The notes under the pieces were generated by a model that saw nothing but the letters and a program-made list of their open reading frames with translations, did not search any database and was not told where the DNA came from. From positions 1,116,001-1,180,000 of the forward strand of contig JQNH01000001.1 of NCBI GenBank assembly GCA_000745135.1: a stretch of 64,000 bases of DNA. Direction: 5' to 3'. Positions 43,552-54,104 of the stretch are shown here, in pieces (the stretch's first letter is position 1; every line of letters starts with the position of its first letter). Origin of the DNA: Rhizobiales bacterium YIM 77505 (GTDB taxonomy: Bacteria; Pseudomonadota; Alphaproteobacteria; Rhizobiales; Beijerinckiaceae). Position numbers and translations under genes: made by a program.

Positions 43552-45978
43552 ATGCGGATCATCCTTCGTTTCTTCGGGTTTCTGTTCAGCGTCGGCGCGA
43601 TCGTCGTCCTGATCGGAGCCGTCATTGGCGCTTACGCCTATTGGCAGTTCTCGAAGGATCTTCCCGACCACGCCCAGCTTGCCAATTACGAGCCGCCGGT
43701 CATGACCCGCGTCCATGCGGGCGACGGTAGCCTGCTGGCCGAGTACGCGCGCGAACGGCGTCTTTACATTCCCATCCAGGCGGTTCCAAAGCAGGTCATC
43801 GCCGCCTTCCTCTCGGCCGAGGACAAGAATTTCTATCGGCACTCGGGCGTCGACCCCGAGGGTCTGATCCGCGCTGTCCTGACCAACTTCCGCTCTGCCG
43901 GCCGGCGTCAGCAGGGTGCCTCGACCATCACCCAGCAGGTCGCCAAGAACTTCCTTGTGGGCAGCGAACGCAGTTACGAGCGCAAAATCCGCGAGGCACT
44001 CATCGCCTTTCGGATCGAAGCGACTTATTCGAAAGATCGTATCCTGGAACTCTATCTGAATGAGATCTTTCTTGGTGCGCTGACGCCCGGGCGTCTTTCC
44101 CATGGGATCGCCGCCGCGGCCCTCGACTACTTCAACAAATCGGTCCATGAGCTGACGCTGGCTGAGGCGGCCTATCTCGCTGCTCTGCCCAAGGCGCCCA
44201 ACAATTACCATCCCTTCCGGCACCGGCAGGCGGCGATCGAGCGCCGCAACTGGGTTCTCGATCGCATGGCCGACAACGGCTATGTCACCCGCGAGGAGGC
44301 AGAAAAGGCGAAGAAGGAGCCCCTGAACGTCAGCCCCCGCGTAGTGTCGCCGAACACCATCGCTTCGGGCTACTTTGCCGAGGAGGTGCGCCGGGAGATC
44401 GCCGAACGTTACGGCGAGAAGAAGCTGTACGAAGGCGGCCTGTCCGTCCGCACCACGCTTGATCCCAAGATGCAGGCCATGGCCCGCAAGGCGCTGGTCG
44501 ACGGGCTGGTGCGGTACGATGAGGCCCATGGCTGGCGGGGCGCCCAGCAAAAGCTCGACCTTGCCGGCCGCGAATGGGGGCTGGCGCTGGCCGAGGTGCC
44601 GGCCCTGGGGGACGTGCAACCCTGGCGTTTGGCCGTTGTGCTGGAGGTCAGCGCAAGCCAGGCACGGATCGGGCTGCAGCCCCGCCGCGAGAGTTCGGGC
44701 CAAGTCTCGCCCCAGCGCGAGCTGGGCGTGATCACGGCGGACGGGGTGAAGTGGACGCGTCGGCCCATCGCCCAGGTCTTGAGCGCGGGCGACGTCGTCT
44801 ATGTCGAGCCGATGGACGACAAGCCCGGTCAGTTCCGGCTACGCCAGATTCCGGAGATTTCCGGGGCCATGGTCGTTCTCGACCCGCATACCGGCCGCGT
44901 TTACGCCATGGTCGGCGGCTTCTCCTTCGATCAGAGCGAGTTCAACCGGGCGACCCAGGCCATGCGACAGCCCGGCTCGTCCTTCAAGCCTTTCGTCTAC
45001 GCGGCCGCGCTCGATAACGGCTACACGCCGTCGAGCATCATCATGGACGCGCCGATCACGATCGATATCCCGGGCCAGGAACCCTGGACGCCGTCCAACT
45101 ATGACGGCAAGCCGACGGGCCCGCGGACCCTGCGGCAGGGCATCGAGCAATCGAAGAATTTGATGACGGTGCGTCTCGCCAAGGACCTCGGCATGCCGCT
45201 CATCGCGGAGTACGCGCGACGGTTCGGAATCTACGATGACCTCCTGCCGGTCCTGCCCATGTCGCTCGGCGCTGGCGAAACGACGGTGCTGCGGCTGACC
45301 ACGGCCTACGCCATGCTCGCCAATGGCGGTCGCCGCATCAAGCCGACCCTCATCGACCGCATTCAGGACCGCACCGGCAAGACGATCTACCGTCACGACG
45401 AAAGGCTGTGCATCGGCTGCGAGGCCGACAAGTGGACCGGCCAGGACGAGCCGCGCCTTGTGGACAAGCGCGAGCAGGTGCTCGATCCGCTCACGGCCTA
45501 TCAGATGGTCTCGATCCTGGAAGGCGCGGTCCAGCGCGGCACCGGCACGGCCCTCAAGGTCTTGAACAAGCCGTTTGCGGGCAAGACCGGGACCACGAAC
45601 GACGCCAAGGACGTCTGGTTCATCGGCTTTTCGCCCGACCTCGTCGCCGGCGTGTATCTCGGCTACGACAAGCCGCAATCCCTTGGGGGAAGGGCGACCG
45701 GCGGGCAGTTCTCGGCTCCCATCGTGCGAGACTTCATGCTGATGGCCCTGAAGGATAAGCCGCCGACCCCGTTCCGCGTGCCGCCCGGCATCAAGCTTAT
45801 CCGCGTAGTGCATAGCACCGGCCAGCGCGCCGGTTCCGGCGAAGGCGCCGGCACGATCCTCGAGGCCTTCAAGCCTGGAACGGGACCGTCTGACGGCTAC
45901 GCGGTCATGGGCTACGGAGGTGGAGTCTCGGCCGAGGCGGAGCGCGCCGTCGGAGCGGGAACGGGCGGTCTCTACTGA
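43552..45978 (+). CDS. mrcA: Penicillin-binding protein 1A
   Basis: 808-residue bifunctional peptidoglycan synthase anchored by an N-terminal membrane helix (GFLFSVGAIVVLIGAVIGAYAYW). The GT51 glycosyltransferase domain has catalytic Glu in SAEDKNFYRHSGVDPEGL and GASTITQQVAKN. An OB-like insert follows, then the transpeptidase with SxxK in PGSSFKPF, the SxN-type EQSKN and KTG in FAGKTGTTNDAKD. A C-terminal Gly-rich tail follows. Start 43552 is preceded by a weak site (AGGACATGGA). Followed 107 bp later by prfB. Confidence 0.97.
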   Translation: MRIILRFFGFLFSVGAIVVLIGAVIGAYAYWQFSKDLPDHAQLANYEPPVMTRVHAGDGSLLAEYARERRLYIPIQAVPKQVIAAFLSAEDKNFYRHSGVDPEGLIRAVLTNFRSAGRRQQGASTITQQVAKNFLVGSERSYERKIREALIAFRIEATYSKDRILELYLNEIFLGALTPGRLSHGIAAAALDYFNKSVHELTLAEAAYLAALPKAPNNYHPFRHRQAAIERRNWVLDRMADNGYVTREEAEKAKKEPLNVSPRVVSPNTIASGYFAEEVRREIAERYGEKKLYEGGLSVRTTLDPKMQAMARKALVDGLVRYDEAHGWRGAQQKLDLAGREWGLALAEVPALGDVQPWRLAVVLEVSASQARIGLQPRRESSGQVSPQRELGVITADGVKWTRRPIAQVLSAGDVVYVEPMDDKPGQFRLRQIPEISGAMVVLDPHTGRVYAMVGGFSFDQSEFNRATQAMRQPGSSFKPFVYAAALDNGYTPSSIIMDAPITIDIPGQEPWTPSNYDGKPTGPRTLRQGIEQSKNLMTVRLAKDLGMPLIAEYARRFGIYDDLLPVLPMSLGAGETTVLRLTTAYAMLANGGRRIKPTLIDRIQDRTGKTIYRHDERLCIGCEADKWTGQDEPRLVDKREQVLDPLTAYQMVSILEGAVQRGTGTALKVLNKPFAGKTGTTNDAKDVWFIGFSPDLVAGVYLGYDKPQSLGGRATGGQFSAPIVRDFMLMALKDKPPTPFRVPPGIKLIRVVHSTGQRAGSGEGAGTILEAFKPGTGPSDGYAVMGYGGGVSAEAERAVGAGTGGLY

Positions 45979-46085
45979 AAGCACCCGACGGGGCCGCCGC
46001 CGCAGCCCGTTTACATGGCTGTCCATCCCCACTATGTCAGCGCTCCGAAGAGAAGCGTTGCTTCAAGCACGACGCCACAGAGCCC

Positions 46086-47214
46086 ATGCGAGCTGAAATC
46101 GAACACCGCCTGCAAGCCGCCAAGCAGTCCATCGGACTGCTGAGGAGGCATCTTTGACTGGCATGTCGCGGAACGACGCCTGGCTGAGCTGAACGCGCGC
46201 GCGGAAGACCCGCAGCTCTGGAACGACGCCGAGGCGGCGCAGAAGATCATGCGCGAGCGCACCGCGCTCGAGGATCAGATCTCGGCGATCAAGCGCCTCG
46301 AGCAAGAGCTTGAGGACGCGGTGACGCTGATCGAACTCGGAGAGGCCGAGGGCGACGAGGCCAGCATCGTCGAGGGTGAAGAGACGATCCGCAAGGTGGA
46401 GGCCGAGGCGACGCGCCGCCAGGTGGAAACCCTGCTGTCAGGCGAGGCTGACGCCAACGATACCTATCTTGAAATCCACTCCGGGGCAGGCGGCACGGAG
46501 AGCCAGGATTGGGCCCAGATGCTCCAGCGGATGTATGCCCGCTGGGCGGAGAAGCGTGGCTATAAGGTCGAGGTCATCGACTGGACCGACGGTGAGGAGG
46601 CGGGCATCAAAAGCGCCACGCTCCTCATCAAGGGGCACAATGCCTATGGCTGGCTGAAGACGGAATCTGGCGTGCACCGGCTGGTGCGCATCTCGCCGTT
46701 CGATTCCAACGCTCGGCGGCACACGAGCTTCGCCTCGGTGTGGGTGTACCCGGTCGTGGATGATCGTATCGACATCGAGATCAGGGAGTCGGACTGTCGG
46801 ATCGACACCTACCGCTCCTCTGGCGCCGGCGGCCAGCACGTGAACACCACGGACTCGGCCGTGCGTATCACGCACATTCCGACCGGCATCGTGGTTGCCT
46901 GCCAACAGGAGCGTTCGCAGCACAAGAACCGCGCGACCGCCTGGAACATGCTGAAGGCGCGCCTATACGAGCTCGAGCTGAAGAAGCGCGAGGAGAAGGC
47001 GAACGCGGAAGCGGCCGCCAAGACCGACATCGGATGGGGGCACCAGATCCGCTCCTATGTGCTCCAACCCTATCAGCTCGTGAAGGACCTGCGCACGGGT
47101 GTGCAGTCGACGAGCCCGTCCGACGTCCTTGACGGGGATCTCGATCCCTTCATGGAAGCGGCCCTTGCCCAGCGAGTCTATGGCGGCACGGCGGCCGTGG
47201 AGGATGTCGACTGA
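46086..47214 (+). CDS. prfB: Peptide chain release factor 2 with programmed +1 frameshift
   Basis: RF2, which reads UGA and UAA stops. Translation starts at ATG 46086, runs 23 codons to an in-frame TGA (46155-46157), then must shift +1 and continue in the frame ending at 47214; total 375 residues. The slip site CTTTGAC follows an AGGAGG (46143-46148), the classic RF2 autoregulation arrangement: low RF2 favours the shift. The body has the RF2-type tripeptide region [18 protein letters not shown] (SPF) and the catalytic GGQ in [20 protein letters not shown]. Coordinates span both frames (46086-46154 and 46156-47214). Its 3' end overlaps the convergent M23 gene by 37 bp. Confidence 0.96.
46143..46158 (+). 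promoter_or_regulatory. RF2 programmed frameshift signal
   Basis: AGGAGG (46143-46148), CAT, then CTT TGA C (46152-46158). The internal Shine-Dalgarno three bases before the CTT codon and the slow UGA stop push the ribosome +1, as established for prfB in many bacteria. Confidence 0.95.
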
Positions 47215-48512
47215 AGCCGAGCCTGCGCGAGGCGGGCGCCTGCTCGGAGAAAGCGCTGCGGATCGACCGCGGCACCCTCGATCCTTGTCTCATAGTGGAG
47301 ATGGGCGCCCGTGGAGCGTCCGGTCGAGCCGACCCGGCCGATCGGCGTACCGGCGGCGACTGACTGGCCGAGCGTAACGCCGATCGATGACAGATGGGCA
47401 TAGCGCGTCGTCACGCCATTGCCGTGATCGATCTCGACCATGTTGCCATAACCCCCGGCATACTCGGCGGTCGTGACCCGGCCCGGTCCCGCAGCCCTGA
47501 CCACGGCACCAGGCTCGGCGCGGAAGTCGATCCCGGTGTGCATGGCCGGCATTCGCGTGAACGGATCGATCCGCATCCCATAGCCGCTGGTCAGCTCCGG
47601 CTCGCCAGCGGTCGGCTGCGCCAGAGGGAGGGCGGCGGTCGTACGTCGAAGCCGGTCGAGGGTGAGGAGGCTGGTCTGCGCTGCGTCCAGCAATGCCTTG
47701 AACGGATCCGCTGCGCCCTCCGCGGTGAGGGGTACGAACGGGCCGCCGACGCCAGACTTCGCCGGCATCGCCCCGGCCGGATCGACCTCGACGCCGACCT
47801 CGGCGATCGCGCGCTGCAAAGCCTCGACTTGAGCTTGGGATCGGCGGAGCACGCGCTGCACCAGCTGAAGCTGGGCCGTTTCGCTCGCCCGCAGGGAGGA
47901 CTCCAGTGCCGCGATCTGCGACTCCGGCGCACGCATCGATTCGCGGCGCGGCGCAGACCGGCCGTCCGGCGGCGGCCCACCCGGCGAGTCTCGGCGCAAC
48001 TCGAAGGTCTCGGGCAGGGGCGTCGGCTTCGCGCGAGATCCTGGCTGAGCATCGGCGAGGCTCGTCCCCTCCGTCAGGGAGGCGAGGGGCTTGAGAGACG
48101 CGTCCGCGCCTGACGCCGCCCCTGTTCCGGACTGGCCGACGAGGTTGGCGATGAGCGAATGGCGCTCCTCGAGCTGCGCCTGCCGGGCGGCGAGTTCGCT
48201 CACCCGGGCGTGAAGGCCGCTCTGTTCGACAAGTCGCTGACTGGCCAGGCGGTCAAGGGATGCGCGCAATGCCGCGATCCGTTGCTCGTAATCGAGCTGG
48301 CGCGCATTCTCCCTTGCGATGAAATGGGCGGCGAGAAGATCGCTGTTGAGGACGGCCCAGGTCGCTACGGCGGCCCAGGTCGCGAGCAGCCCGAGCGAAA
48401 CTCCGAGCGTCAGCGCCGTTCCCTTGCGGATGAACAACAGGTTCGCAGCGGTTTCGGGCTCCGGGCGAAGCGCCGTCCGTCGAGCGAGGCGAGAAGGGGC
48501 GGTCATGAGCAT
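47178..48512 (-). CDS. M23 family peptidoglycan peptidase (LytM-type)
   Basis: 444-residue inner-membrane-anchored protein. One transmembrane segment ([26 protein letters not shown]) is followed by coiled-coil stretches ([79 protein letters not shown]). The C-terminal LytM domain has zinc ligands in [27 protein letters not shown] (His, Asp) and TGAHLHYE (HxH). It probably cleaves peptidoglycan cross-links; the architecture resembles EnvC/NlpD-like or MepM proteins. ATGs at 48545, 48512 and 48506 are in frame; none has a strong ribosome site. The stop lies inside prfB. Confidence 0.9.
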   Translation of the reverse strand: MLMTAPSRLARRTALRPEPETAANLLFIRKGTALTLGVSLGLLATWAAVATWAVLNSDLLAAHFIARENARQLDYEQRIAALRASLDRLASQRLVEQSGLHARVSELAARQAQLEERHSLIANLVGQSGTGAASGADASLKPLASLTEGTSLADAQPGSRAKPTPLPETFELRRDSPGGPPPDGRSAPRRESMRAPESQIAALESSLRASETAQLQLVQRVLRRSQAQVEALQRAIAEVGVEVDPAGAMPAKSGVGGPFVPLTAEGAADPFKALLDAAQTSLLTLDRLRRTTAALPLAQPTAGEPELTSGYGMRIDPFTRMPAMHTGIDFRAEPGAVVRAAGPGRVTTAEYAGGYGNMVEIDHGNGVTTRYAHLSSIGVTLGQSVAAGTPIGRVGSTGRSTGAHLHYETRIEGAAVDPQRFLRAGARLAQARLQSTSSTAAVPP

Positions 48513-48617
48513 CGGTTCCGGAGAGCCGATCCCATGACACTTCATTAAGGTTAAGGAACCGAAAAGCCGGCAACGCCAAGGAATTCCACCGCCCGGCCCA
48601 CGGCAACGATCCTCCCG

Positions 48618-49082
48618 CTACAGGGACCGAGCTGCTTCCAGCACCTCCTGGGCATGCCCCGGGACGCGGACCTTGCGCCACAGCCGCGCCAACCTGCCGT
48701 CCTGGTCGAGGAGGAGCGTCGTCCGCTCGGCTCCCATGAAGCGGCGGCCATACATGCTCTTCTCGACCCACACTCCCCATGCCCGTAGAACCCGCGTCTC
48801 TTCGTCGGAGGCGAGGGTCAGCGCCAAGCCATGCTTCTCCTTGAACTTGAAGTGCTTGGCGAGAGGATCCGGCGAGATGCCGATCACGGTCGTCCCCGCC
48901 GCTTCGAACTCAGGCAGGAGAGCGTTGAAATCGAGGGCTTCCCGCGTACAGGACTGCGTGTCGTCTTTGGGATAGATGAACAAGACCACCTTTCGCCCTC
49001 TCAGGGCGGCCAGGTCGAGGGGTTCACCCTTCGTTGAGGGTAGCGTGAGCGCGGGCGGTCGCGTCCCCAGCTGCAGCGACAT
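48618..49082 (-). CDS. bcp: Peroxiredoxin (Bcp/PrxQ type)
   Basis: 154-residue thiol peroxidase that reduces hydrogen and organic peroxides. Peroxidatic Cys lies in YPKDDTQSCTREALDFNALL (about residue 45), where the family usually has NTPGCT; here the residues before the Cys are DTQS. No resolving Cys five residues later is present, so a 1-Cys or intermolecular mechanism is likely. RRFMGAERTTLLLDQDGRLARLWRKV is typical. Ribosome site AGGAAGG precedes ATG 49082. Confidence 0.94.
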   Translation of the reverse strand: MSLQLGTRPPALTLPSTKGEPLDLAALRGRKVVLFIYPKDDTQSCTREALDFNALLPEFEAAGTTVIGISPDPLAKHFKFKEKHGLALTLASDEETRVLRAWGVWVEKSMYGRRFMGAERTTLLLDQDGRLARLWRKVRVPGHAQEVLEAARSL

Positions 49083-49229
49083 ACTGCCTTCCTTTCGGCG
49101 GATTTTCAGGCCTTTACGGCGCGGGTGGTGAGCTCCCGAATTTGACTCCCTCGGACGCGGGCAAGCGGCTAGACTTCTGCCGACGCGCCCGGCCTTTGGC
49201 TTTCGCTTTCCGGATTTTCTGGCGTCGGA

Positions 49230-52200
49230 ATGAAGGATCTTCGTAACACTGCGCTTCGGCGGCGGCGAGCCCGCGCCCGCGCGTGGGAGATCCTGCGCAG
49301 CACGCTCTACATCAAGCTGGGGATGGCCCTCGCGTTGGGCTTCGCCGTGGGCCTCCTCATCCTGCGTCTGAGCGCCGGTCCGTTGAGCTTTGCCGGGCTG
49401 TCGGAGCGCGTCGCCTGGGCGATCGCCTCACGGATTGGGCCGGGCTGGGAGGTGACCCTTCGAACTTCCGCCCTGCAGCTGGAGGATGGCTCGCTCGCGC
49501 TGAGGACCTCGGGACTCGACATCCGGAACCCGGATGGAGTTGTGGTGGTGCGCGCGCCCGAGGCCATCATCAGCGTCGAGACGTTTGGTCTCCTCCGCGG
49601 CAGCCTGCAACCGCGCCTCATTGAGTTCAGGGATCTTGAGGTACGGGCCGCCATGAACGCCGATGGCAGCCTTTCCTTCGTGGCGGCCGACGGCAGCGAG
49701 CCGCAGGCGGTGACAGTCCCGCCGGAGCTCAATGGCGCGAGCCCGCCCGATGTGGTTCCCTCAGCACCCCGGGAGGCCTCCCACGTCTCGGCGGCCCTTG
49801 CCTCGCTTTTTGATCTCATCCTGGAGCCACGCGGCATCGTCGGTGCTCTCGACAGAGCGCGGGTTTCGAACGCACGCTTCACACTGGTCGGCTCCGATCG
49901 GCGGCCGCTCGCGACCTTCGAGGACGTGAACGCCAGCTTCGAGCGAACCGCGGCTGATGGTCGTCGCTTTGCGCTCAAGCTGGACGGGCCGCGAGGACCG
50001 TGGCGGCTGCATGGTGAATTGAGCGCCAGGGGCGAGGAGCGCTCGGGGATCATCACGGCGACGGAAGTGCCTGCCGACGACTGGCTGCTCTTCTCCGCCG
50101 GAAGGGCGATCGGTTCGGCGGATCTGAGGCTCTCGGGCGAGATACGTGCGACGCTGGCGGGAGGTCGGGTGGCCGAGCTCGAAGCGCACCTGAGCACCGG
50201 CGGCGGCGTGATCAGGATCAATGACGAGGACATGCCGGCCATCGTCGTCGAGGCGGCGGCCATCCGGGGGAGGTGGGACGAGTCCCGTCGCCTGTTCAAC
50301 CTTGAGGACGTGGCCTTCCGGGCCGGCGAAACCGATCTGCGGTTGCGGGGTGAGTTCGCTCTCGGCGACGGGCCGGGCTGGCGGCTTCGCCTCGAAGGGC
50401 AGGATGCTCGTCTCTCGGGGACCGAGCCAGGGGATCAGCCTATCGTGATCCAGAAGGTTGAGGCCGCCGCCTCCGGCGGAGCAGACCACGCCGCGCTGGA
50501 GCGCCTGATTCTGCAGGGCCCTGGGCTCGATGTCTCGTTGAGCGCAGCCTTCGGCGCGCCAACCGATCCCAAGGCGTTGCAGGTCAAGGGCCAGGTTCGG
50601 CGCACCGCGGTCCGAACGGCGTTGCGCCTATGGCCGAACCCGGTCGTGCCGAAGGTCCGCCGCTATCTTGTACCCCACCTGCGCGCAGGCGTGATCGATG
50701 CCCTTGATCTCGCGATCGCGATGAGCGGGGACGATCTCGCCAAGGCGAATGCCGACGGCCCCCTTCCGGAGCATGCAGTGAACGTCACGTTCACCATCAT
50801 TGAGGGTGAACTTGCTGTTGCCGACGGTCTACCGCCGCTCTCCTCCCTCAAAGTGTCCGGAACGGTCACGGGCACGGCGGCGAGGGTGCACACATCCTCG
50901 GGTCAGGTCCGGACCCCCGACGGGCGAGCGCTGGCGGTGTCGGAGGGCCGGTTCACGGTCGCGGATATCTGGGCCGATGGCACCCTTGCCCGGATCGGCC
51001 TGAAGCTCGACGGCGGTGCCGATGCCCTGGGCGCGCTCTTGCAAACGCCCCTCCTCAAGCGGGTGGCGAGCCTCGACTTCGATCCCGCGGCCTTGAAGGG
51101 GAGGGCCGAACTTCGGATCGGATTGGATCTTCTCCTCGACGACGTGCCGATGTTCGAGGATCTGCCCCTCACCATCGCAGGCGCCATCAATGGCCTGAGC
51201 ATCGACAAGGTCTTCGGCAAGGAGCGGCTCGAAAATGCCAGCCTGACCGTATCGTTCGAGCAGGGCCATCTGGCAATCCGCGGGGAAGGCCGCCTCTGGG
51301 GCGTGCCGGCCTCGATCGATGTCCGCCAGCCTAAGGCAGGCCCGGGCGAAGCGCTCGTGCTCTTCACTCTGGACGAGCCGGCGCGGGTCCGCAAAGGCAT
51401 GTCCTTCGGTTCTCAGCTTTCCGGCCCCGTGGCGGTGCGTGTCACTTTGCCCCTTGGGAAAGAACCGAAAGGCACCCGGGTCGAGGCGGACCTGACGAGG
51501 GCGCAGATCGACCACCTGGTCCCGGGTTGGACCAAGGCCCCCGGCCGGCCGGGCAAGCTCTCCTTCGTTCTCCAGGATGGAAGTACCGAGCTTCGCGACT
51601 TCGCTGTCGACAGCGGCCCGGTCCACATGAACGGCACGCTCGTCCTGTCGCCCGACGGCCAGCTCGACAAAGTCGACCTCGGCTCATTCAGGCTCTCGCA
51701 GGGCGACGACATGCGCCTGCAGCTCGAGCGCCAGGGCGGCGTTTATCGGGTGTCGGTCCGGGGCCAGGTCACGGATGCCCGGCCCTTCATCCGGAAAGTC
51801 ACCACCCCCACCGGCAGCGCAGGAGCGAAGGACAGGGACGGCCGAGACGTCGAGCTCGACTTCCAGACGAGCATCCTTTCGGGGTTCAACGACGAGGCTC
51901 TGACCCAGGTGTCGCTGAAGGCGTCCTGGCGGGGCCAGGATCTCAAGCAGCTGCAGTTCAGCGGCCGGCTGCGCTCAGCCGTCGTCTCTGGCCAGCTTGC
52001 GCGCTTCGATCGTGGGACGCCCGTCCTCGTCGTCGAGTCCGCCGATGCCGGAGGGACGCTCCGCTTTCTCGACCTCTATCGGCGAATGCAGGGCGGCCAG
52101 ATGGGATTTCAGATCACCCTGGGAGAGGGGCCACAACGGGGCGTCCTCAACGTCCACTCCTTCAGCCTGCGCGACGAGCCGGCTCTGAAACGAATCGCGG

Positions 52201-52673
52201 CCCAGGCTCCACAGACCGCAATGGCCGAGGATCGGGCCATGGCCCCGCCACCCCTCCGGCTCGATAGCCAGGAAGTGCAGTTTACGCGCCTGCGCGCCGA
52301 GTTCGGCCGCACCGGGAATCGGATCGAGATCCGCGACGCGGCGATCTGGGGGCCGCAGGTGGGCTTCAAGCTGACCGGATGGATCGACTATGGCCGCGAC
52401 CAGGTCGACGTCGCGGGCACCTTCGTGCCTGCCTATGGTCTCAACAATGCCTTTGCCCAGGTGCCCCTTTTCGGGCCGATCCTCGGCGGCGGGCAGAACG
52501 AAGGCCTCTTCGCGGTGAATTTTCGCGTCACCGGACCGGCGAGCGCGCCGAGCTTGAGCGTCAACCCCTTCTCGGCTGTCGCGCCCGGTTTCCTTCGGAA
52601 GCTCTTTGGCGCCGGGTCGCCTGACATGAGCATCACCGGCGCCCCGGCGCCGCCGCGTCCGTCCGAACGATAG
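49230..52673 (+). CDS. Large AsmA-like / DUF3971 protein (YhdP type)
   Basis: 1147-residue envelope protein of the AsmA-like superfamily. One N-terminal membrane helix (LGMALALGFAVGLLILRL) is followed by a very long region of repeated beta-strand pattern including the DUF3971-like part. The C-terminal AsmA_2-like end reads DVAGTFVPAYGLNNAFAQVPLFGPILGG and ends in a short Pro-rich tail. Proteins of this type (TamB, YhdP, YdbH) are thought to bridge the membranes and move phospholipids. Single gene, convergent with tyrS, 3 bp apart. Start ATG 49230. Confidence 0.9.
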   Translation: MKDLRNTALRRRRARARAWEILRSTLYIKLGMALALGFAVGLLILRLSAGPLSFAGLSERVAWAIASRIGPGWEVTLRTSALQLEDGSLALRTSGLDIRNPDGVVVVRAPEAIISVETFGLLRGSLQPRLIEFRDLEVRAAMNADGSLSFVAADGSEPQAVTVPPELNGASPPDVVPSAPREASHVSAALASLFDLILEPRGIVGALDRARVSNARFTLVGSDRRPLATFEDVNASFERTAADGRRFALKLDGPRGPWRLHGELSARGEERSGIITATEVPADDWLLFSAGRAIGSADLRLSGEIRATLAGGRVAELEAHLSTGGGVIRINDEDMPAIVVEAAAIRGRWDESRRLFNLEDVAFRAGETDLRLRGEFALGDGPGWRLRLEGQDARLSGTEPGDQPIVIQKVEAAASGGADHAALERLILQGPGLDVSLSAAFGAPTDPKALQVKGQVRRTAVRTALRLWPNPVVPKVRRYLVPHLRAGVIDALDLAIAMSGDDLAKANADGPLPEHAVNVTFTIIEGELAVADGLPPLSSLKVSGTVTGTAARVHTSSGQVRTPDGRALAVSEGRFTVADIWADGTLARIGLKLDGGADALGALLQTPLLKRVASLDFDPAALKGRAELRIGLDLLLDDVPMFEDLPLTIAGAINGLSIDKVFGKERLENASLTVSFEQGHLAIRGEGRLWGVPASIDVRQPKAGPGEALVLFTLDEPARVRKGMSFGSQLSGPVAVRVTLPLGKEPKGTRVEADLTRAQIDHLVPGWTKAPGRPGKLSFVLQDGSTELRDFAVDSGPVHMNGTLVLSPDGQLDKVDLGSFRLSQGDDMRLQLERQGGVYRVSVRGQVTDARPFIRKVTTPTGSAGAKDRDGRDVELDFQTSILSGFNDEALTQVSLKASWRGQDLKQLQFSGRLRSAVVSGQLARFDRGTPVLVVESADAGGTLRFLDLYRRMQGGQMGFQITLGEGPQRGVLNVHSFSLRDEPALKRIAAQAPQTAMAEDRAMAPPPLRLDSQEVQFTRLRAEFGRTGNRIEIRDAAIWGPQVGFKLTGWIDYGRDQVDVAGTFVPAYGLNNAFAQVPLFGPILGGGQNEGLFAVNFRVTGPASAPSLSVNPFSAVAPGFLRKLFGAGSPDMSITGAPAPPRPSER

Positions 52674-52676
52674 CTG

Positions 52677-53936
52677 CTAGGCCGCGCGCAGAAGGACGTG
52701 TCGCTTGCGGCCGAAAGACAGCTTGATGACACCCTCGGCCGTGAGATCCTTCAGGCTCAGCACCGCACGCTCATCCGTCACCGGCTGGTCGTTCACCCGC
52801 AAGCCGCCGCCCTTCACCTGCCGGCGCGCCTCGCTGATCGACGGCACGAGCTTGGCATAGTCCGGGCCGAAGGCGGTGAGCACCCCTAAGCCCGTCTCAA
52901 GTACGGCGGTGGGCACTGCCACCGTGGGCAGGTTTTCGGAAAGCGAACCCTGCTCGAAGGTCTTTCGCGCCGTCTCCGCCGCCTGTTCGGCGACCTCGCG
53001 CCCATGCAAGAGAGCCGTGGCTTCGGTCGCAAGCCGCTTCTTCGCCTCGTTGATCTCCGAGCCTCTGAGCGCCTCCAGGCGCGCGATCTCATCCATCGGC
53101 AGTGTGGTGAAGAGCTTGAGGAAGCGCCCGACGTCCGCGTCCTCCGTGTTGCGCCAGAACTGCCAATAATCATAGGGGCTCAACATGTCCCCGTTGAGCC
53201 ACACCGCGCCCGCAGCCGTCTTGCCCATCTTGGCCCCCGATGCGGTCGTCAGCAGAGGGCAGGTGAGGGCATAGAGCTGCGGCGTTCCCATTCGGCGGCC
53301 GAGATCGATGCCATTGACGATGTTGCCCCACTGGTCGGAGCCGCCCATCTGCAGGATGCACCCATAACGGCGGTTCAGCTCCACGAAGTCGTAGGCCTGG
53401 AGGATCATGTAGTTGAACTCGATGAAGGAAAGCTCCTGCTCCCGCTCGAGGCGAAGCCTCACCGAGTCCATGGACAGCATGCGGTTGACCGAGAAGTGTC
53501 GGCCGACATCGCGCAGAAAGGCGATGTAGTTCAAGGGGGTGAGCCACTCGGCGTTGTCGGCCATGACGGCGTCGGCGCCGCCCGGGCCGAAGCGCAGGAA
53601 GCGGCTGAAGACCTGCTTGATGGCTTGCTTGTTGGTCTCGATCTGCTCGACGGTCAGGAGCTTGCGCGTCTCGTCCCGGCCCGATGGATCGCCGACCTGC
53701 GTGGTGCCGCCGCCCATGAGGGTGATGGGTTTTCCGCCAGTCTCCTGGAGCCAGTGCAGCATCATGATGGAAAGGAGATGACCCACATGAAGCGAAGGCG
53801 CCGTGCAGTCGTACCCCACATATGCCACGAGCTCGCCGGCGCGCGCCTTGGCGTCGAGCCCTTGCAGGTCGGAGCATTGATGGATGAAGCCTCGCTCGGT
53901 GAGGATCTTCAGGAAGTCTGACTGGGGTGCGCTCAT
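52677..53936 (-). CDS. tyrS: Tyrosyl-tRNA synthetase
   Basis: 419-residue class I aminoacyl-tRNA synthetase. HIGH-type motif is PSLHVGHLL (residues about 48-56), the tyrosine pocket has YDCTAPS and [32 protein letters not shown], the KMSKS loop is [11 protein letters not shown]-terminal S4 domain reads [24 protein letters not shown] one codon upstream (53939) could also start translation. Divergent from anmK with a gap of about 170 bp. Confidence 0.97.
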   Translation of the reverse strand: MSAPQSDFLKILTERGFIHQCSDLQGLDAKARAGELVAYVGYDCTAPSLHVGHLLSIMMLHWLQETGGKPITLMGGGTTQVGDPSGRDETRKLLTVEQIETNKQAIKQVFSRFLRFGPGGADAVMADNAEWLTPLNYIAFLRDVGRHFSVNRMLSMDSVRLRLEREQELSFIEFNYMILQAYDFVELNRRYGCILQMGGSDQWGNIVNGIDLGRRMGTPQLYALTCPLLTTASGAKMGKTAAGAVWLNGDMLSPYDYWQFWRNTEDADVGRFLKLFTTLPMDEIARLEALRGSEINEAKKRLATEATALLHGREVAEQAAETARKTFEQGSLSENLPTVAVPTAVLETGLGVLTAFGPDYAKLVPSISEARRQVKGGGLRVNDQPVTDERAVLSLKDLTAEGVIKLSFGRKRHVLLRAA

Positions 53937-54104
53937 CACAGTCTCGTCTTTCGAATCCTCCTAGCCCGGACCTCCTGGCGCCATTTGAACGTGGGATGGT
54001 GGCGGGCGGGACGGGTCCGGCCATAGCATGGCAGGGCCGGATGCGAAGGGCCACATAACAGCTTCACTGGCGGATTTCACGAGAGATTCGGAGCGGGAGA
54101 GGAC

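Noticed and set aside
46249-47214. prfB read as a truncated gene starting at 46249
   Set aside because: The upstream 23 codons and the CTTTGAC shift signal behind AGGAGG explain the apparent N-terminal loss.
48531-48556. TTAAGGTTAA near the M23 gene start as a CtrA site
   Set aside because: The two TTAA halves are only two bases apart instead of seven; too weak to call.
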